Shown here: piece by piece, positions 34,646 through 43,704 of the stretch | Layout: every line of letters starts with the position of its first letter | Position numbering within the stretch: the first letter of the stretch is position 1 | NCBI GenBank assembly: GCA_020633125.1 | Contig: JACKEH010000004.1 | Location: 124,001-188,000 of the forward strand | DNA: 64,000 nucleotides | Source: Sandaracinus sp. | Lineage (GTDB): Bacteria; Myxococcota_A; Polyangia; Polyangiales; Houyiibacteriaceae | Reading direction: 5' to 3' | The notes under the pieces: generated by a model | What the model saw: only the letters and a program-made list of their open reading frames with translations | Told to the model about the DNA's origin: nothing | Database searches by the model: none | Translations under genes and position numbers: made by a program

Positions 34646-36617
34646 CTCGTTCCGCCACCAGCGCGACGAGGTCCTCCATGATGCGGCTCAGCTCGAAGTC
34701 CTTCGGCGTGTACACACGCGCGACGCCAGCCGTCAGCAGACGCTTGGCGTCGGCCTCCGGGATGATGCCGCCGACGACGACGGGCACGTCGGAGAGGCCG
34801 GCTTCCTTCATGCGCTCGAGCACGTCGAGCGCGAGCACCAGGTGTGAGCCGGAGAGAATCGAGAGGCCGACGAGGTGCACGCCTTCTTCGAGGGCCGACG
34901 CGACCAGCTGCTCGGGCGTCACGCGAATGCCCTCGTAGACGACGTCGAAGCCCACGTCGCGGGCCTTGATGGCGATCTGCTCGGCGCCGTTCGAGTGGCC
35001 GTCGAGGCCCGGCTTGCCGACGAGCATCTTCGGGCGACGACCGAGGCGCGTCTGGAGTCCGTCGAGGGTCTGGCGAAGCGTCGCGACGCGTTCGACGTCG
35101 CTCGCGCCCGAGGGCATCGTCGCGCCCGCCACGCCAGTCGGCGCGCGGTACTCACCGAAGACCTCGCGAAGGGCTGCTGCCCATTCGCCGGTGGTCACGC
35201 CCGCGTGCGCGGCGGCGATGCTGGCGGGCATCACGTTGTCGCCCTTGCTCGCGGCGTCCTTGAGCGCTCGGAGCGAAGCTTCGACCTTGCCGGCGTCGCG
35301 AGCCTGGCGCCACGCGTTCAGCCCGGCAATTTGTTCGGCTTCGACCGACGCGTCGACGGTGAGGATCGCCTCGTCGAGGTTCTCGACCAGCGGCGACGGC
35401 TCCGACTCCTGGTACTTGTTGACGCCGACGACGATCTGCTCGCCGCGCTCGATGCGCGCGAGGCGGGCGGCGTTGCTCTCGACCAGGCGCTGCTTGAGGT
35501 AACCCGTCTCGACCGCCTGAATCACGCCGCCGCGGCGCTCGATCTCTTCGACCTCCGCCCACGCGGCGTCGATGAGCGCCTTCACCTCGCGCTCGACGAC
35601 CACACTGCCGGTGAAGAGATCGGCGTGCTCGAGCAGGTCGGTCTCGAAGGCGAGGATCTGCTGCGCGCGAAGCGACCATTGCTGGTCCCACGGGCGCGGC
35701 AGGCCGAGCGCTTCGTTCCACGCCGGAAGCTGCACCGCGCGAGCGCGCGCGTCCTTGCTCAACGTCACCGCGAGCATCTCGAGGACGATGCGCACGATGT
35801 TGTTCTCGGGCTGCGGCTCCGTGAGTCCGAGCGAGTTCACCTGCACGCCGTAGCGGAAGCGCGAGAGCTTCTCGTCGGTGACGCCGTAGCGATCGCGGCA
35901 GATGCGCTCCCAGAGCTCGGTGAACGCGCGCATCTTGCAGAGCTCTTCGACGAAACGAATGCCCGCGTTCACGAAGAAGGAGATGCGACCCACGACCTCG
36001 GGGAAGATCTCGGGCGAGACCCGGGTGCGCGTCGCGTCGAGGAGCGCGATCGCGGTCGAGAGCGCGTACGCCAGCTCCTGCACCGGCGTCGCACCCGCTT
36101 CCTGCAGGTGGTAGCTGCACACGTTCGTCGGGTTCCAGCTCGGAACCTTCTCGACCGTGAACGCGACGACGTCGGTCGTGAGCTTCAGCGAAGGACCTGG
36201 CGCGAAGACGTACGTGCCGCGCGACAGGTACTCCTTCACGAGGTCGTTCTGCGTGGTGCCGCGAAGCTCGGCGACGTTTTCGCCCCGCTCTTCCGCGAGC
36301 GCCACGTAGAGCGCGAGCAGCCATGGGGCCGTCGCGTTGATCGTCATCGACGTGTTCATCCGCTCGAGCGGAAGACCGTCGAAGAGCGTGCGCATGTCGC
36401 CGAGGTGGCAGACGGGCACGCCGACCTTGCCGACCTCGCCACGTGCGAGCGGGTGGTCCGAGTCGTAACCGGTCTGCGTCGGCAGATCGAAGGCCACGCT
36501 CAGGCCGGTCTGACCCTTCGCGAGGTTGGTCCGGTAGAGCTCGTTCGAAGCCTTCGCGGTGCTGTGGCCCGCGTAGGTCCGCATGATCCAGGGACGATCG
36601 CGCTTCGGCTCGCTCAT
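34635..36617 (-). CDS. ecm: Ethylmalonyl-CoA mutase (B12-dependent)
   Basis: 660 residues. It converts (2R)-ethylmalonyl-CoA to methylsuccinyl-CoA. The N-terminal TIM-barrel part has YAGHSTAKASNELYRTNLAK, GQTGLSVAFDLPTQTGYDSD and RMNTSMTINATAPWLLALY, which match Ecm-type mutases more closely than methylmalonyl-CoA mutase. The C-terminal B12 domain has the DxHxxG motif in KPGLDGHSNGAEQIA followed by GLSILSGSHLVL. Single-chain length of about 660 suits Ecm. It is the first gene of the operon and divergent from the XRE regulator. Confidence 0.92.
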   Translation of the reverse strand: MSEPKRDRPWIMRTYAGHSTAKASNELYRTNLAKGQTGLSVAFDLPTQTGYDSDHPLARGEVGKVGVPVCHLGDMRTLFDGLPLERMNTSMTINATAPWLLALYVALAEERGENVAELRGTTQNDLVKEYLSRGTYVFAPGPSLKLTTDVVAFTVEKVPSWNPTNVCSYHLQEAGATPVQELAYALSTAIALLDATRTRVSPEIFPEVVGRISFFVNAGIRFVEELCKMRAFTELWERICRDRYGVTDEKLSRFRYGVQVNSLGLTEPQPENNIVRIVLEMLAVTLSKDARARAVQLPAWNEALGLPRPWDQQWSLRAQQILAFETDLLEHADLFTGSVVVEREVKALIDAAWAEVEEIERRGGVIQAVETGYLKQRLVESNAARLARIERGEQIVVGVNKYQESEPSPLVENLDEAILTVDASVEAEQIAGLNAWRQARDAGKVEASLRALKDAASKGDNVMPASIAAAHAGVTTGEWAAALREVFGEYRAPTGVAGATMPSGASDVERVATLRQTLDGLQTRLGRRPKMLVGKPGLDGHSNGAEQIAIKARDVGFDVVYEGIRVTPEQLVASALEEGVHLVGLSILSGSHLVLALDVLERMKEAGLSDVPVVVGGIIPEADAKRLLTAGVARVYTPKDFELSRIMEDLVALVAERDAA

Positions 36618-36871
36618 TCCGGCCTCTCGGGGAGTCGGTGTCGGGCGACGGGGGATCGCGCGACGGGTGTGTCTCGATCCGCGCCGGGACGGTCGCGGTC
36701 GATCGGGGCGAACGGATTTACAGCTTCACACCCGGACGCCCGATGACGCATTGCGTAACACGCGCGAAACCTTGCTTCAAGCCAACGCAGCAGGGGTCCG
36801 CGGCTTGACCGGCAATTTACAAGCACCCCTCGACGACCCTCCGCGAGCGGGTTACACCGGCGCCTTCGACG
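36618..36871. promoter_or_regulatory. Divergent promoter region between ecm and its putative regulator
   Basis: 254 bases without a gene. Short dyads occur at 36771-36781 (CTTGCTTCAAG) and between GCTTG (36803-36807) and CAAGC (36820-36824). The word CATTGCGTAAC lies near 36750. These are possible operators for the adjacent ScfR/PccR-type regulator. The TTTGCAAA motif known for alphaproteobacterial PccR is not present. Confidence 0.4.
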
Positions 36872-38377
36872 ATGCCGAGCTCCAACGAGACGAACGCCGC
36901 CATGGGGATTCAGCTCCGCGAGCTCCGGCTCCAGCGGGGGCTTCAGCAGGGCGAGGTCGCGCGGCGTCTGGAGATCTCGCCGGCCTACCTGAGCCTCATC
37001 GAAACCGGCAAGCGCGCGGTCCAACTGCCCATTCTCTTCAAGGCGCTCGAGCTCTTCGGCGTGAGCATGGAGGCCTTCATGGCCTCGCTCGGTCGTGGCC
37101 GCGTCGACGACACCCTCGCTCAGCTCCTCGACGAACCCCTGCTGCGCTCGCTCGACCTCAGCGAAGAAGACCTGCGAGGCATCAGCGCAGAACCGAAGGT
37201 GGTCACCACCATCACCGCGCTCTTCAACCTCTACAAGAACACGCGGCAGCAGCTCGACAACCTGCTGGTCTCGCTCGAGGAGCGGAAGCGCGGCGAGTCG
37301 ACCGACAACCTTCGTTTCGACTACCACCCCTTCGACGAGGTCACGGATTTCCTCGAGAGCCACCGGAACTTCTTTCCGACCCTCGAAGCGCGCGCAGACG
37401 AGCTGCGCGGTGGTTTGCCGGATCGGGTGTCGAGCACCGAGCTCGAAGAGGTGTTGCGCGAGCGCCTCGGTGTGAACGTGGAGCGGGTCGACGACGTAGC
37501 AGGATCTGTCATCCGACGTTGGGACTCGGCGAAGGGCGTGCTCACGCTCAGCCGCCGCATGGTCGAGCAACGCGTGAAGTTCCAGCTCGCGCACACCGCG
37601 GCGCTGCGCCTCTTCGCCGAAGAGAAGCTTCACGAAGCGATCCTCGCGGGCTATCCAGCGCAACACGAAGAAACGCCGACCCTCGCGAAGATTCACCTCG
37701 CGAACTACTTCGCCGGTGCGTTGCTGCTGCCCTACGACCGCTTCTTCGAAGAGGTCCAACGCACGCGCTACGACGTCGAGTTGCTCGCGCAGATATTCGA
37801 GAGCTCGTACGAGACGGTCGCGCACCGCATCTGCAACCTCGCCGACCCGAAGCGCCGGGGTGTGCCGATGCATTTCTTGCGTGTCGACATCGCCGGCAAC
37901 ATCTCGAAGCGCTACTCCGGCGACGGCGTCCGTTTCCCTCACCACGAAGGAAGCTGCCCGAAGCGCTGTGCGCACCTCGCGTTTCTCACGCCGCACGTGA
38001 TCCGTCGGCAGTACTCGCAGTTTCCGGACGGGACGACGTACTTCGAGTTCGCGAAGGTGGTCGCGGAACCGAAGAGCGGCGCGCTCGCGCGAGGCACGGC
38101 GTACAGCATCGGCCTCGGTTGCCACGCCGAGGACGCCCGTCATCTGGCCTACGCGGACGACCGGCCTTTCGTCGATCCACAGCGCATGGCGGTCCCGGTC
38201 GGCACCACCTGTCGTTTCTGTGAGCGGACGGACTGCAACATGCGCAGCTCGCCGAGCTACAAGTTCGCGTTCCGCGTCGACGAAGGCTTGAAGAAGGACA
38301 ACTTCTTCTCGCCGCTCGTCTCCGAGGACGAGACGCCGCGAAAGAAGCGGAAGAAGGCGCTCAAGACGCTGCCGTGA
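36872..38377 (+). CDS. XRE/ScfR-family regulator of short-chain acyl-CoA metabolism
   Basis: 501 residues; ATG codons at 36872 and 36902 are both possible. The helix-turn-helix is IQLRELRLQRGLQQGEVARR followed by LEISPAYLSLIETGKRAVQL. The middle contains an ImmA/IrrE-like (DUF955) region with HTAALRLFAEEKLHEAI and ANYFAGALLLPYDRF. The C-terminal part has Cys clusters, GSCPKRCAHLAF and TTCRFCERTDCNMR. This architecture is that of RamB/PccR/ScfR regulators, which sense acyl-CoA or related signals and control propionate, glyoxylate or ethylmalonyl-CoA genes. Its divergent position to ecm strongly suggests it controls this pathway. Confidence 0.85.
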   Translation: MPSSNETNAAMGIQLRELRLQRGLQQGEVARRLEISPAYLSLIETGKRAVQLPILFKALELFGVSMEAFMASLGRGRVDDTLAQLLDEPLLRSLDLSEEDLRGISAEPKVVTTITALFNLYKNTRQQLDNLLVSLEERKRGESTDNLRFDYHPFDEVTDFLESHRNFFPTLEARADELRGGLPDRVSSTELEEVLRERLGVNVERVDDVAGSVIRRWDSAKGVLTLSRRMVEQRVKFQLAHTAALRLFAEEKLHEAILAGYPAQHEETPTLAKIHLANYFAGALLLPYDRFFEEVQRTRYDVELLAQIFESSYETVAHRICNLADPKRRGVPMHFLRVDIAGNISKRYSGDGVRFPHHEGSCPKRCAHLAFLTPHVIRRQYSQFPDGTTYFEFAKVVAEPKSGALARGTAYSIGLGCHAEDARHLAYADDRPFVDPQRMAVPVGTTCRFCERTDCNMRSSPSYKFAFRVDEGLKKDNFFSPLVSEDETPRKKRKKALKTLP

Positions 38378-38392
38378 ACGCGCTGGGGCCCT

Positions 38393-39148
38393 TCAGGTCG
38401 CGCGACGCACGCGGCCGGCGCGTACCTGCTGCGTGCCTTCTCCGGTCTCGATCAACAGCTCGCCTTCTTCGTCCACGCCCAGCACCCGCCCTCGCAGGCC
38501 GTCGTCGATCACGACCTCTTCGCCACGCCACGCCAGGCGCGCGTCGACCCCTCGGGCGACCGCCGACGGAGTCCGCACCGCGCGGTCGATCCACGTCTCG
38601 ATCGCTTCGAGCGTTTCGGCGAACCAATCCTCGAGCGCGTCGTCGTCGAATCCCGGAAGCTCGGAGACGAGGTCGGTCGCGAGCACGTCGTCGGGGTAAG
38701 GCTGCGGGCGTACGTTCACGCCCACGCCCACGACCGCCGCGTCCGGCGCACGGCCCCCCATCGAGCGCGCCTCGACGAGGATGCCGGCGATCTTTCGATC
38801 CCGGACCAACACGTCGTTCGGCCACTTCACGCGTGCGTCGACGCCACGTCGCTCGAGGCTCTCGGCGAGGCCCAGCCCCACCGCGAGCGCGAGCAACGAA
38901 CCGGCGCGCAACGGCCGCACCACGAACGAGAAGGGGAGGCTCGCGCCTTCCTCGGACGCCCACGAGCGACCCCGCGCGCCTCGACCCGCGGTCTGTCGCC
39001 GCGTCACCACCGTCCAGCCGTCCGGTGCGCCCTGAGCGACCGCTTCGTGTGCGAGATCCATCGTCGACGGGGTCTCGTCGACGACGCGAACGTCACGCCC
39101 GAGCGAGTGAGTCTTCAGGGCGGCGGCGAGACGATCGAGCGTGATCAT
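38393..39148 (-). CDS. birA: Biotin--[acetyl-CoA-carboxylase] ligase
   Basis: 251 residues, class I length without the N-terminal DNA-binding domain. It biotinylates carboxylases. Motifs: VVDETPSTMDLAHEAV, TRRQTAGRGARGRSWAS (ATP/biotin loop), VKWPNDVLVRDRKIAGILVE and VVGVGVNVRPQPYP. A small C-terminal SH3-like domain follows (GRVLGVDEEGELLIETGEG). The start codon overlaps the nadC stop (ATGA), so the two are coupled. It converges on the regulator at 38377 with 15 bases between. Confidence 0.93.
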   Translation of the reverse strand: MITLDRLAAALKTHSLGRDVRVVDETPSTMDLAHEAVAQGAPDGWTVVTRRQTAGRGARGRSWASEEGASLPFSFVVRPLRAGSLLALAVGLGLAESLERRGVDARVKWPNDVLVRDRKIAGILVEARSMGGRAPDAAVVGVGVNVRPQPYPDDVLATDLVSELPGFDDDALEDWFAETLEAIETWIDRAVRTPSAVARGVDARLAWRGEEVVIDDGLRGRVLGVDEEGELLIETGEGTQQVRAGRVRRAT

Positions 39149-40005
39149 CCCTCGACCCAATCGAGACCGAGGTCCACCGCGCGCGCCGAGTGCGTGAGCG
39201 CGCCGCTGCTGATCACGTCGACGCCCAAGGCGCCGAGGCTCGCGATGCGCGCGAGCGTGATGCCGCCCGACGCTTCGAGGATCGCGCGGCCCTTCGCGAG
39301 CTCGAGGGCCTTCGCCACGGCCGCGTCGTCGAAGTTGTCGAGCAGGATGACGTCCGCACCGGCGTCGAGCGCTTCCTGCAGCTGAGGCATCGAGTCGACC
39401 TCGCATTCCACGCGGCTCGTGTGAGGCGCGTAGGCCCGCGCACGCTCGATCGCGGTTCGCACGCCGCCACACGCGGCGATGTGGTTGTCCTTGATGAGGA
39501 CGGCCGACGAGAGGTCGTCGCGGTGGTTGTGGCCACCGCCGCACCGCACCGCGTAGCGCTCGAGCGCGCGAAGGCCCGGTGTGGTCTTGCGGGTGTCGGC
39601 GATGCGTGTGGGGCTGCCCTTCGGAAGCGCGTCGACGTAGCGTCGCGTCTGCGTGGCGACGCCCGAGAGGCGCTGCACGAAGTTCAACGCGACGCGTTCG
39701 CCGAGCAGGATGCCGCGCGCCGATCCGCGCACCACCGCGGCCACCTGTCCGACCTCGAGCGAGTCCCCGTCGTCCGCGCGACGCTCGACCACCACCGAGG
39801 GCGCGGCAAGGCGAAAGACCTGCTCGATCACGTCGAGCCCGCAGAGGACCATCGGCTCACGCGCACGAAACTCCGCCGCGCCGGTCGTGCTCGCGTCCAC
39901 CGTGGCGTCCGAGGTCACGTCGCCACGCGCGACGTCTTCTTCGAGGGCCATGCGCACGATGCGTTCGACCACGAGGGGGGAGGGCGGTGCGGGCTTCCAA
40001 AACAT
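39145..40005 (-). CDS. nadC: Nicotinate-nucleotide pyrophosphorylase (carboxylating)
   Basis: 286 residues from the ATG at 40005 (40023 also possible). It makes nicotinate mononucleotide from quinolinate in NAD synthesis. Motifs: ALEEDVARGDVTSDATVDAS, LNFVQRLSGVATQTRRYVDA, IADTRKTTPGLRALERYAVR, GGHNHRDDLSSAVLIKDNHI and ILLDNF. The catalytic and phosphoribosyl residues are present and the length is normal. It forms a two-gene unit with birA. Confidence 0.95.
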   Translation of the reverse strand: MFWKPAPPSPLVVERIVRMALEEDVARGDVTSDATVDASTTGAAEFRAREPMVLCGLDVIEQVFRLAAPSVVVERRADDGDSLEVGQVAAVVRGSARGILLGERVALNFVQRLSGVATQTRRYVDALPKGSPTRIADTRKTTPGLRALERYAVRCGGGHNHRDDLSSAVLIKDNHIAACGGVRTAIERARAYAPHTSRVECEVDSMPQLQEALDAGADVILLDNFDDAAVAKALELAKGRAILEASGGITLARIASLGALGVDVISSGALTHSARAVDLGLDWVEG

Positions 40006-40257
40006 GGCGGCGGAATACCACATGCGCTCGCTTCGGCTGCGCCTTCGCTCCGCGGGGTGGGGAGGTTTCCCCACACCCCTCTCCTCGCGCTGCTCCCTTC
40101 GCTTCGCTCCGGTCGCATCGCTCCGGCGCTCCGCGGGCGAGGGGCTTCGCCCCCTCGAACCCATCATCCGAGAAGCGCTGGGGAGGACGCTCGGCTCCGC
40201 CATCGCCGCCGGGTACGTCGTGCGCTCACTTCGACTTCGCTCCAGCTCAACGCCAGC
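40006..40257. repeat. Palindrome-rich GCTTCGC intergenic island
   Basis: 252 bases without a convincing gene, built from recurrent CTTCG and GCTCCG words. Two strong hairpins are visible: GTGGGGA (40057-40063) with TCCCCAC (40068-40074), and CGAGGGG (40138-40144) with CCCCTCG (40151-40157). An 11-base word CCAGCTCAACG is duplicated in tandem at 40242-40252 and 40253-40263, spanning the stop codon of the HAD gene. It looks like a dispersed palindromic element or decayed repeat; other copies cannot be seen in this window. Confidence 0.5.
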
Positions 40258-40905
40258 TCAACGCCAGTGCGAGACCGGCCAACCCGACCGCCGCGCCCGC
40301 CACGCGAGCCGCACGTCGGGATTCACGACGAAGGGCCCGCCGACCCGCTCGAGCATCGGCACGTCGCTCACGCTGTCCGTGTAGAAGACGCTCTCTTCGA
40401 GGTCGACACCCTCTCGTGCCGCCCACGCTTCGGCCATCGAGACCTTGCCGGCGCCGTACGCGAGCTGCGCGCATCGGCCGGTGAAGCGTCCGTCGACCAC
40501 CTCCAGCTCGCTGGCGAGCACCGTCTCGATGTCGAGCTCACGCGCCAACGGTCCGGCCGCGTAGGGGGTGGAGGCCGTGAGCACCACGAGCCGGTAGCCC
40601 TCCCTACGGCGGCGCTCGACCTCACGCCTCGCGTCTGTGCTCACGTGGGGCCGCACGTGCTCGGCGTACCAGCCCTCGAGCTCGCGGGTGAAGGCTTCCT
40701 CCGAGACGCCTTCGAGCGTTGCGAGTGCCTTCTCGGTGATCTCCGCCGGATCGACGATGCCGAGCGCGTATTGCGCGAGCCAGCGTGTCGCCCGGGCGAC
40801 CTCCCGCCACGATGCCTCACGCCGCGCGAAGCGCCAACGCACGTAGAGCCGCCCCGTGTTCACGCGGACGAGCGTCTTGTCCATGTCGAAGAAAGCAGCA
40901 CGCAT
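40258..40905 (-). CDS. HAD-IB family phosphatase (SerB-like)
   Basis: 215 residues from the ATG at 40905. HAD motif I is FFDMDKTLVRVNTGRLYVRW, motif II is LVVLTASTP, motif III Lys lies in YGAGKVSMAEAW and motif IV is VFYTDSVSDVPMLERV. The cap region and the length suit the HAD-IB group (phosphoserine or phospholipid head-group phosphatases). Substrate unknown. The C-terminus ends in a DNA duplication (see the island at 40006-40257), which may have altered the last residues. The CPBP protease gene lies 20 bases upstream in the same direction. Confidence 0.85.
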   Translation of the reverse strand: MRAAFFDMDKTLVRVNTGRLYVRWRFARREASWREVARATRWLAQYALGIVDPAEITEKALATLEGVSEEAFTRELEGWYAEHVRPHVSTDARREVERRRREGYRLVVLTASTPYAAGPLARELDIETVLASELEVVDGRFTGRCAQLAYGAGKVSMAEAWAAREGVDLEESVFYTDSVSDVPMLERVGGPFVVNPDVRLAWRARRSGWPVSHWR

Positions 40906-40925
40906 CGGGGCGATCGGATCTGGAC

Positions 40926-41687
40926 CTATCTCAGCCAACCTCGAACCAGCAGCTCGGAGAAGATGTTGGAGAGCGCGTGGAACACGATGGCCGCGCCCAC
41001 GCCGCCGCGCCAGCCGCGAAGCCACGAGAAGACGAGTCCCGGAAAGAAGACGGCGAGCCGCGCCGGATGGGGCTCCGCGAAGACGTGCACGATCGCGAAG
41101 AGCACCGACTGCAACACCATCACGCCTGGATGCAGCATCGCGCCGAGAAAACGGCGCGGCGGGTATGCGTCGTGAAGCCGGGTCTGCATCCAGCCGCGAA
41201 AGAAGACCTCCTCGGGCAACCCCACCACCACGAGCTGAGCCGCCGCGAACGACGCGAAATCGGGCGGCGGGTTGAAGCGAAAGGGGTGGGCGGCGCCGTG
41301 CCAGAAGTAGAAACCGACCGCGAAGGGCGGAAAGATCACGGCCGCGAGCCCCAGGGCGACCCCGATTTCGCGCATCGCGGAAGGAAACCCCCGTCGGACC
41401 ACCCGCCCGAGGTCCCAGAGCCCGAAGGGCCCCGGATCGCCGTCGGTCTCCCGCGAAGGGCCGAGCAGCCCCCCGAGCGCCACGCCGGCTTCTTCGAGCC
41501 CCCCCGGACGTTTGCCGAGCAGGTGAAGCGCAACGAAGAGAAACGTCCCGCCCACCACGAGGTGCACGTACTCCGCCAAGGCCGGGACCGCGCGCAGCTG
41601 GGTCGCCCCGAAGATCACGACGCAAACCCCGAGATAGACGAGCAGTACCTCGCGAAGGGGCGACGTCGGCCGGTCGGGGGCGGTCAC
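40926..41687 (-). CDS. CPBP-family intramembrane metalloprotease
   Basis: 253 residues from the GTG at 41687. Several hydrophobic helices are seen. The conserved motifs are LPEEVFFRGWMQTRL (EExxxR), LFAIVHVFAEP (FxxxH) and IVFHALSNIFSELL (HxxxN), the metal-binding set of the CAAX/bacteriocin-processing (Abi) family. The usual length is 200-300. Its substrate is unknown. A longer frame to 41921 would run through the dnaG start and is not supported. Confidence 0.87.
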   Translation of the reverse strand: MTAPDRPTSPLREVLLVYLGVCVVIFGATQLRAVPALAEYVHLVVGGTFLFVALHLLGKRPGGLEEAGVALGGLLGPSRETDGDPGPFGLWDLGRVVRRGFPSAMREIGVALGLAAVIFPPFAVGFYFWHGAAHPFRFNPPPDFASFAAAQLVVVGLPEEVFFRGWMQTRLHDAYPPRRFLGAMLHPGVMVLQSVLFAIVHVFAEPHPARLAVFFPGLVFSWLRGWRGGVGAAIVFHALSNIFSELLVRGWLR

Positions 41688-41799
41688 GGAGTCGCGTCTT
41701 AGCAGGGAACGGCGAAGCAGGGGCGTCACACGATGGAGGGGCGGCAGCGTGAGAGAGCGCAGGCGTCCTTCGCGATCCGTCCGTATGCTGCGCCGCTCG

Positions 41800-43704
41800 A
41801 TGATCCCGGACGAAGCCATCGCCGATCTACGCGCCCGCGTGGACCTCAAGGCGCTCGTGGGCGAATACGTCCGGCTCGTGAAGTCCGGGGCGAGTTGGAA
41901 GGGCCTGTGCCCGTTCCACAACGAGAAGAGCGCGTCGTTCTACGTGCACCCCGATCGTGGTTTCTTCCATTGCTTCGGTTGCGGGGCATCCGGCGACGTC
42001 TTCGCCTTCTTGATGCGGCTCGAAGGTCTGACCTTCCCCGACGCCGCCCGTCGTTTGGCCGAACGCGCCGGCGTCGAGCTTCCGGTGCAGGATCCCGCGC
42101 GCGAGCACGAGCATCGAAAGGTCCGTGCGCGCGAGGAGCGTCTGGTCGCAGTGGTCGAGGCGGCGGCCGGCTTCTTCATGAAGCAGCTCGACGAGCACCC
42201 CCTCGGGGGCATGGCGCGCGAGGTGTGGCGCGCGCGAGGCATCACGGACGAGACCGCCGAGAGCTTCCGCCTCGGCTACGCGCCGCACGGTTGGGATGGC
42301 CTCGTCGGATTTCTTCGTCAGCGTGGCTACCAGGCCTCCGACGCCGAAGCCGTCGGCCTCGTGGTGCCGCGAAAACAGAACGACGGCTTCTACGATCGCT
42401 TTCGCCACCGCCTGATGTTCCCCATCAGCGATCACCAAGGCCGCATCGTCGCGTTCAGCGGTCGCCTGCTCGACCCGCCACCCGACGCGCCTTCCGAGCG
42501 CGAGCCGGGGGCCAAATACGTCAACAGCCCTGAAGGCCCGCTCTACAAGAAGGGGCAGATCCTCTACGGGCTGCACGAAGGTCGCGTCGAGATTCGACGT
42601 CGCGGATGGGCCGTGATTTGCGAGGGAAACTTCGACCTCGTCGCGCTTCACCAAGGTGGTTTCCCGAACTCCGTCGCCCCGATGGGTACCGCGCTCACCG
42701 ACGACCAGGCCAAGCTCCTGCGCCGCTACGCGGAGCGTGTGATCTTGCTCTTCGACGGTGACGCCGCGGGCCGAAAGGCGGTTCGGACCTCGTTCGACGT
42801 GCTCGCGAAAGCTGGGGTCGATGCCTCGGTCGTCACCCTTCCACCAGGCGCCGACCCTGACAGCTTCCTGCGGGAAAACGGGCGGGAAGAGCTGCAGAAG
42901 CGCGTCGAGGCGGCGCCGGGCATCGTCGAGCACCTCATCGACGACGCGGCGAGCCATGGCATCCGTGATGCCAGCGACAAAGCCCGGGCGATCGCCTCTC
43001 TCGGTCCGGTGCTGGCGAAAGTCGCCAGTCCCATCGAAGTCCGATTGCACGTAGAACGAGTTGCAAGGCGCTTCGGAATCTCGGACGTCGAAGCCGTGCG
43101 TCAGCAGCTCCGCCAAGGCCTGCGTCAGCGCCGCGAAGAGCGTGGCGAACGCGGCGCGGATCGGTCGGAAGAACCGGCCAATCGGCCGACGCGACCCCGC
43201 ATGCGAACCGAGTTCTCCAAGGTCGAGCTGGGGGGCCTCGGAGTCATCCTCGATCTGGACCTCTGGCGCTCCCCGGAAGCCAAACGATTCGGCGAGCTTT
43301 TGACGAGCCCGGAACTCTGCGCCATCTTTGACACTGCCTCGCGTTTGGTGGAGGAACGCGGGGGGGTGGAGGCACCGGCGCTACTGCAGGAGTTACAGGA
43401 AAACGAGGCGGTCACCTGGTTGGGTGGTCGGCTCGCCAAGCCGGAGCACGCCGACGAGGTGGAGGGACTGGAAGTCCTGCGGACGTGCATCCCTCTGCTC
43501 GAGAAACGGTGGGGCGCGGCACGGAAACGTCAGATCCAGGACGGGATCCTGGCGGCGGTCCGTGCCGGAGATCAAGCTCGTGCGAACGAGCTTCGGATGG
43601 AACTACAGGCGCTCCTTCGCGGGGCGTCTCAGAAGACGGGCTCGAGAGGTGACGATGGCGACGAAAGCTCGCGGTTCGAAGACCACGACGACGACGGCGC
43701 GTAA
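41800..43704 (+). CDS. dnaG: DNA primase
   Basis: 634 residues from the ATG at 41800 (MIPDEAIADLRARVDLKALV); an ATG at 41785 adds five. The N-terminal zinc ribbon is CPFHNEKSASF followed by FHCFGCGASGDVF. The TOPRIM core has WAVICEGNFDLVALHQGGF and VILLFDGDAAGRKAVRTSFD, and KYVNSPEGPLYKKGQ lies just before it. The C-terminal helicase-binding domain from about 480 is divergent. The last 50 bases overlap rpoD in another frame, a coupled dnaG-rpoD pair as in many bacteria. Confidence 0.96.
   Translation: MIPDEAIADLRARVDLKALVGEYVRLVKSGASWKGLCPFHNEKSASFYVHPDRGFFHCFGCGASGDVFAFLMRLEGLTFPDAARRLAERAGVELPVQDPAREHEHRKVRAREERLVAVVEAAAGFFMKQLDEHPLGGMAREVWRARGITDETAESFRLGYAPHGWDGLVGFLRQRGYQASDAEAVGLVVPRKQNDGFYDRFRHRLMFPISDHQGRIVAFSGRLLDPPPDAPSEREPGAKYVNSPEGPLYKKGQILYGLHEGRVEIRRRGWAVICEGNFDLVALHQGGFPNSVAPMGTALTDDQAKLLRRYAERVILLFDGDAAGRKAVRTSFDVLAKAGVDASVVTLPPGADPDSFLRENGREELQKRVEAAPGIVEHLIDDAASHGIRDASDKARAIASLGPVLAKVASPIEVRLHVERVARRFGISDVEAVRQQLRQGLRQRREERGERGADRSEEPANRPTRPRMRTEFSKVELGGLGVILDLDLWRSPEAKRFGELLTSPELCAIFDTASRLVEERGGVEAPALLQELQENEAVTWLGGRLAKPEHADEVEGLEVLRTCIPLLEKRWGAARKRQIQDGILAAVRAGDQARANELRMELQALLRGASQKTGSRGDDGDESSRFEDHDDDGA

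Noticed and set aside
30711..34681. Two long plus-strand open frames (645 and 735 codons) opposite mcd, ccr and meaB
   Set aside because: Their translations are Val/Arg/Leu/Asp-rich shadows of the minus-strand enzymes, and no ribosome site or family motif is present.
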